Assembly: GCA_963784675.1 (NCBI GenBank)
Contig: CAWASE010000014.1
Coordinates: forward strand, 186,001 to 250,000
DNA: 64,000 nt
Source: SCTD01 sp963784675
GTDB taxonomy: Bacteria; Actinomycetota; Actinomycetes; Mycobacteriales; SCTD01
Reading direction: 5' to 3'
Below the pieces are notes generated by a model. The model did not search any database and was not told the DNA's origin. It worked only from the letters and a program-made list of their open reading frames with translations. Each line of letters begins with the position of its first letter. Position 1 is the first letter of the stretch. This document shows, one piece after another, positions 63,925 through 64,000 of this stretch. The translations under genes and the position numbers were made by a program.

Positions 63925-64000
63925 CCTCGACCCGGGCGCGGGGCCGCGACCGGACCGCGTCGGCCCCCCCAGGTCACCCGGACGGGGGTGGTGCTGGGCA

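Overview
The window is one strand-mixed stretch of a high-G+C (by eye well above 70%) actinobacterial chromosome. The main signs are the complete F420 genes fbiA, fbiB and fbiC, a WhiB regulator, the MtrA-MtrB-LpqB set, DUF3499 and DUF5719 proteins, GTG starts with GTGA/ATGA stop-start overlaps, and an actinobacterial LexA (SOS) box. From memory, the order fbiB-fbiA ... whiB2 ... metallopeptidase/DUF3499 ... manB ... SIS isomerase ... ahcY ... mtrA-mtrB-lpqB-comF follows the M. tuberculosis block Rv3242c to Rv3262. The two-domain FbiB and FbiC fit Actinomycetota. I cannot fix the genus; nothing points to Mycobacterium itself.

Layout. 1-3.6 kb: a truncated phosphotransferase, small unknown proteins, an ABC-ATPase-like protein without its P-loop lysine, an AlkA-type DNA glycosylase and an Hsp20 chaperone. 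3.6-10.7 kb: an xdhC-fbiA-fbiB operon on the minus strand, a methyltransferase, a DM13 protein, and fbiC. 10.8-14.3 kb: a very long coiled-coil protein with a K-A-P repeat tail. 14.5-24 kb: whiB2, a glycosyltransferase, DUF5719, a degenerate metallopeptidase, DUF3499, a zinc-ribbon gene, manB, a Trm112-like protein, a SIS isomerase and a CDF metal transporter. 24-34 kb: an accessory stretch with DUF305 and hydrolase genes, a sortase-anchored metallo-beta-lactamase-fold protein, an SOS-controlled DUF222-HNH gene, a broken archaeal-type AdoHcy hydrolase, and then merR-ahcY. 34-48.7 kb: a lone molybdopterin oxidoreductase, an exported esterase, a branched-chain-type ABC importer with a permease-ATPase fusion linked to a hydrolase and a PucR regulator, and two exported hydrolases sharing a C-terminal V-P-E-A-P sorting-like tail. 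48.7-63.9 kb: RDD, SpoIIM, a small gene between direct repeats, a sirtuin, a serine hydrolase, the DUF58-MoxR-DUF4350-DUF4129-membrane protein operon, and mtrA-mtrB-lpqB-comF.

How the genes work together. FbiA, FbiB and FbiC make coenzyme F420. ManB, the SIS isomerase and the glycosyltransferase suggest cell-envelope sugar metabolism. AhcY clears S-adenosylhomocysteine. MtrAB-LpqB is an envelope and division signalling system, and the MoxR/DUF58 block is an envelope-associated chaperone-type cluster.

Two features cut across the window. First, at least ten net frame breaks in eight genes are visible, several in genes expected to be functional (fbiA, DUF58). Uncorrected single-base indels in the sequence are the simplest explanation, though real decay cannot be excluded for the accessory genes. 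Second, many starts lie 6-8 bases after a TANNNT hexamer, the layout of leaderless actinobacterial transcripts. Coding density is very high and no gene-free stretch exceeds 300 bases. I saw no tRNA, rRNA, CRISPR array, insertion sequence or prophage.
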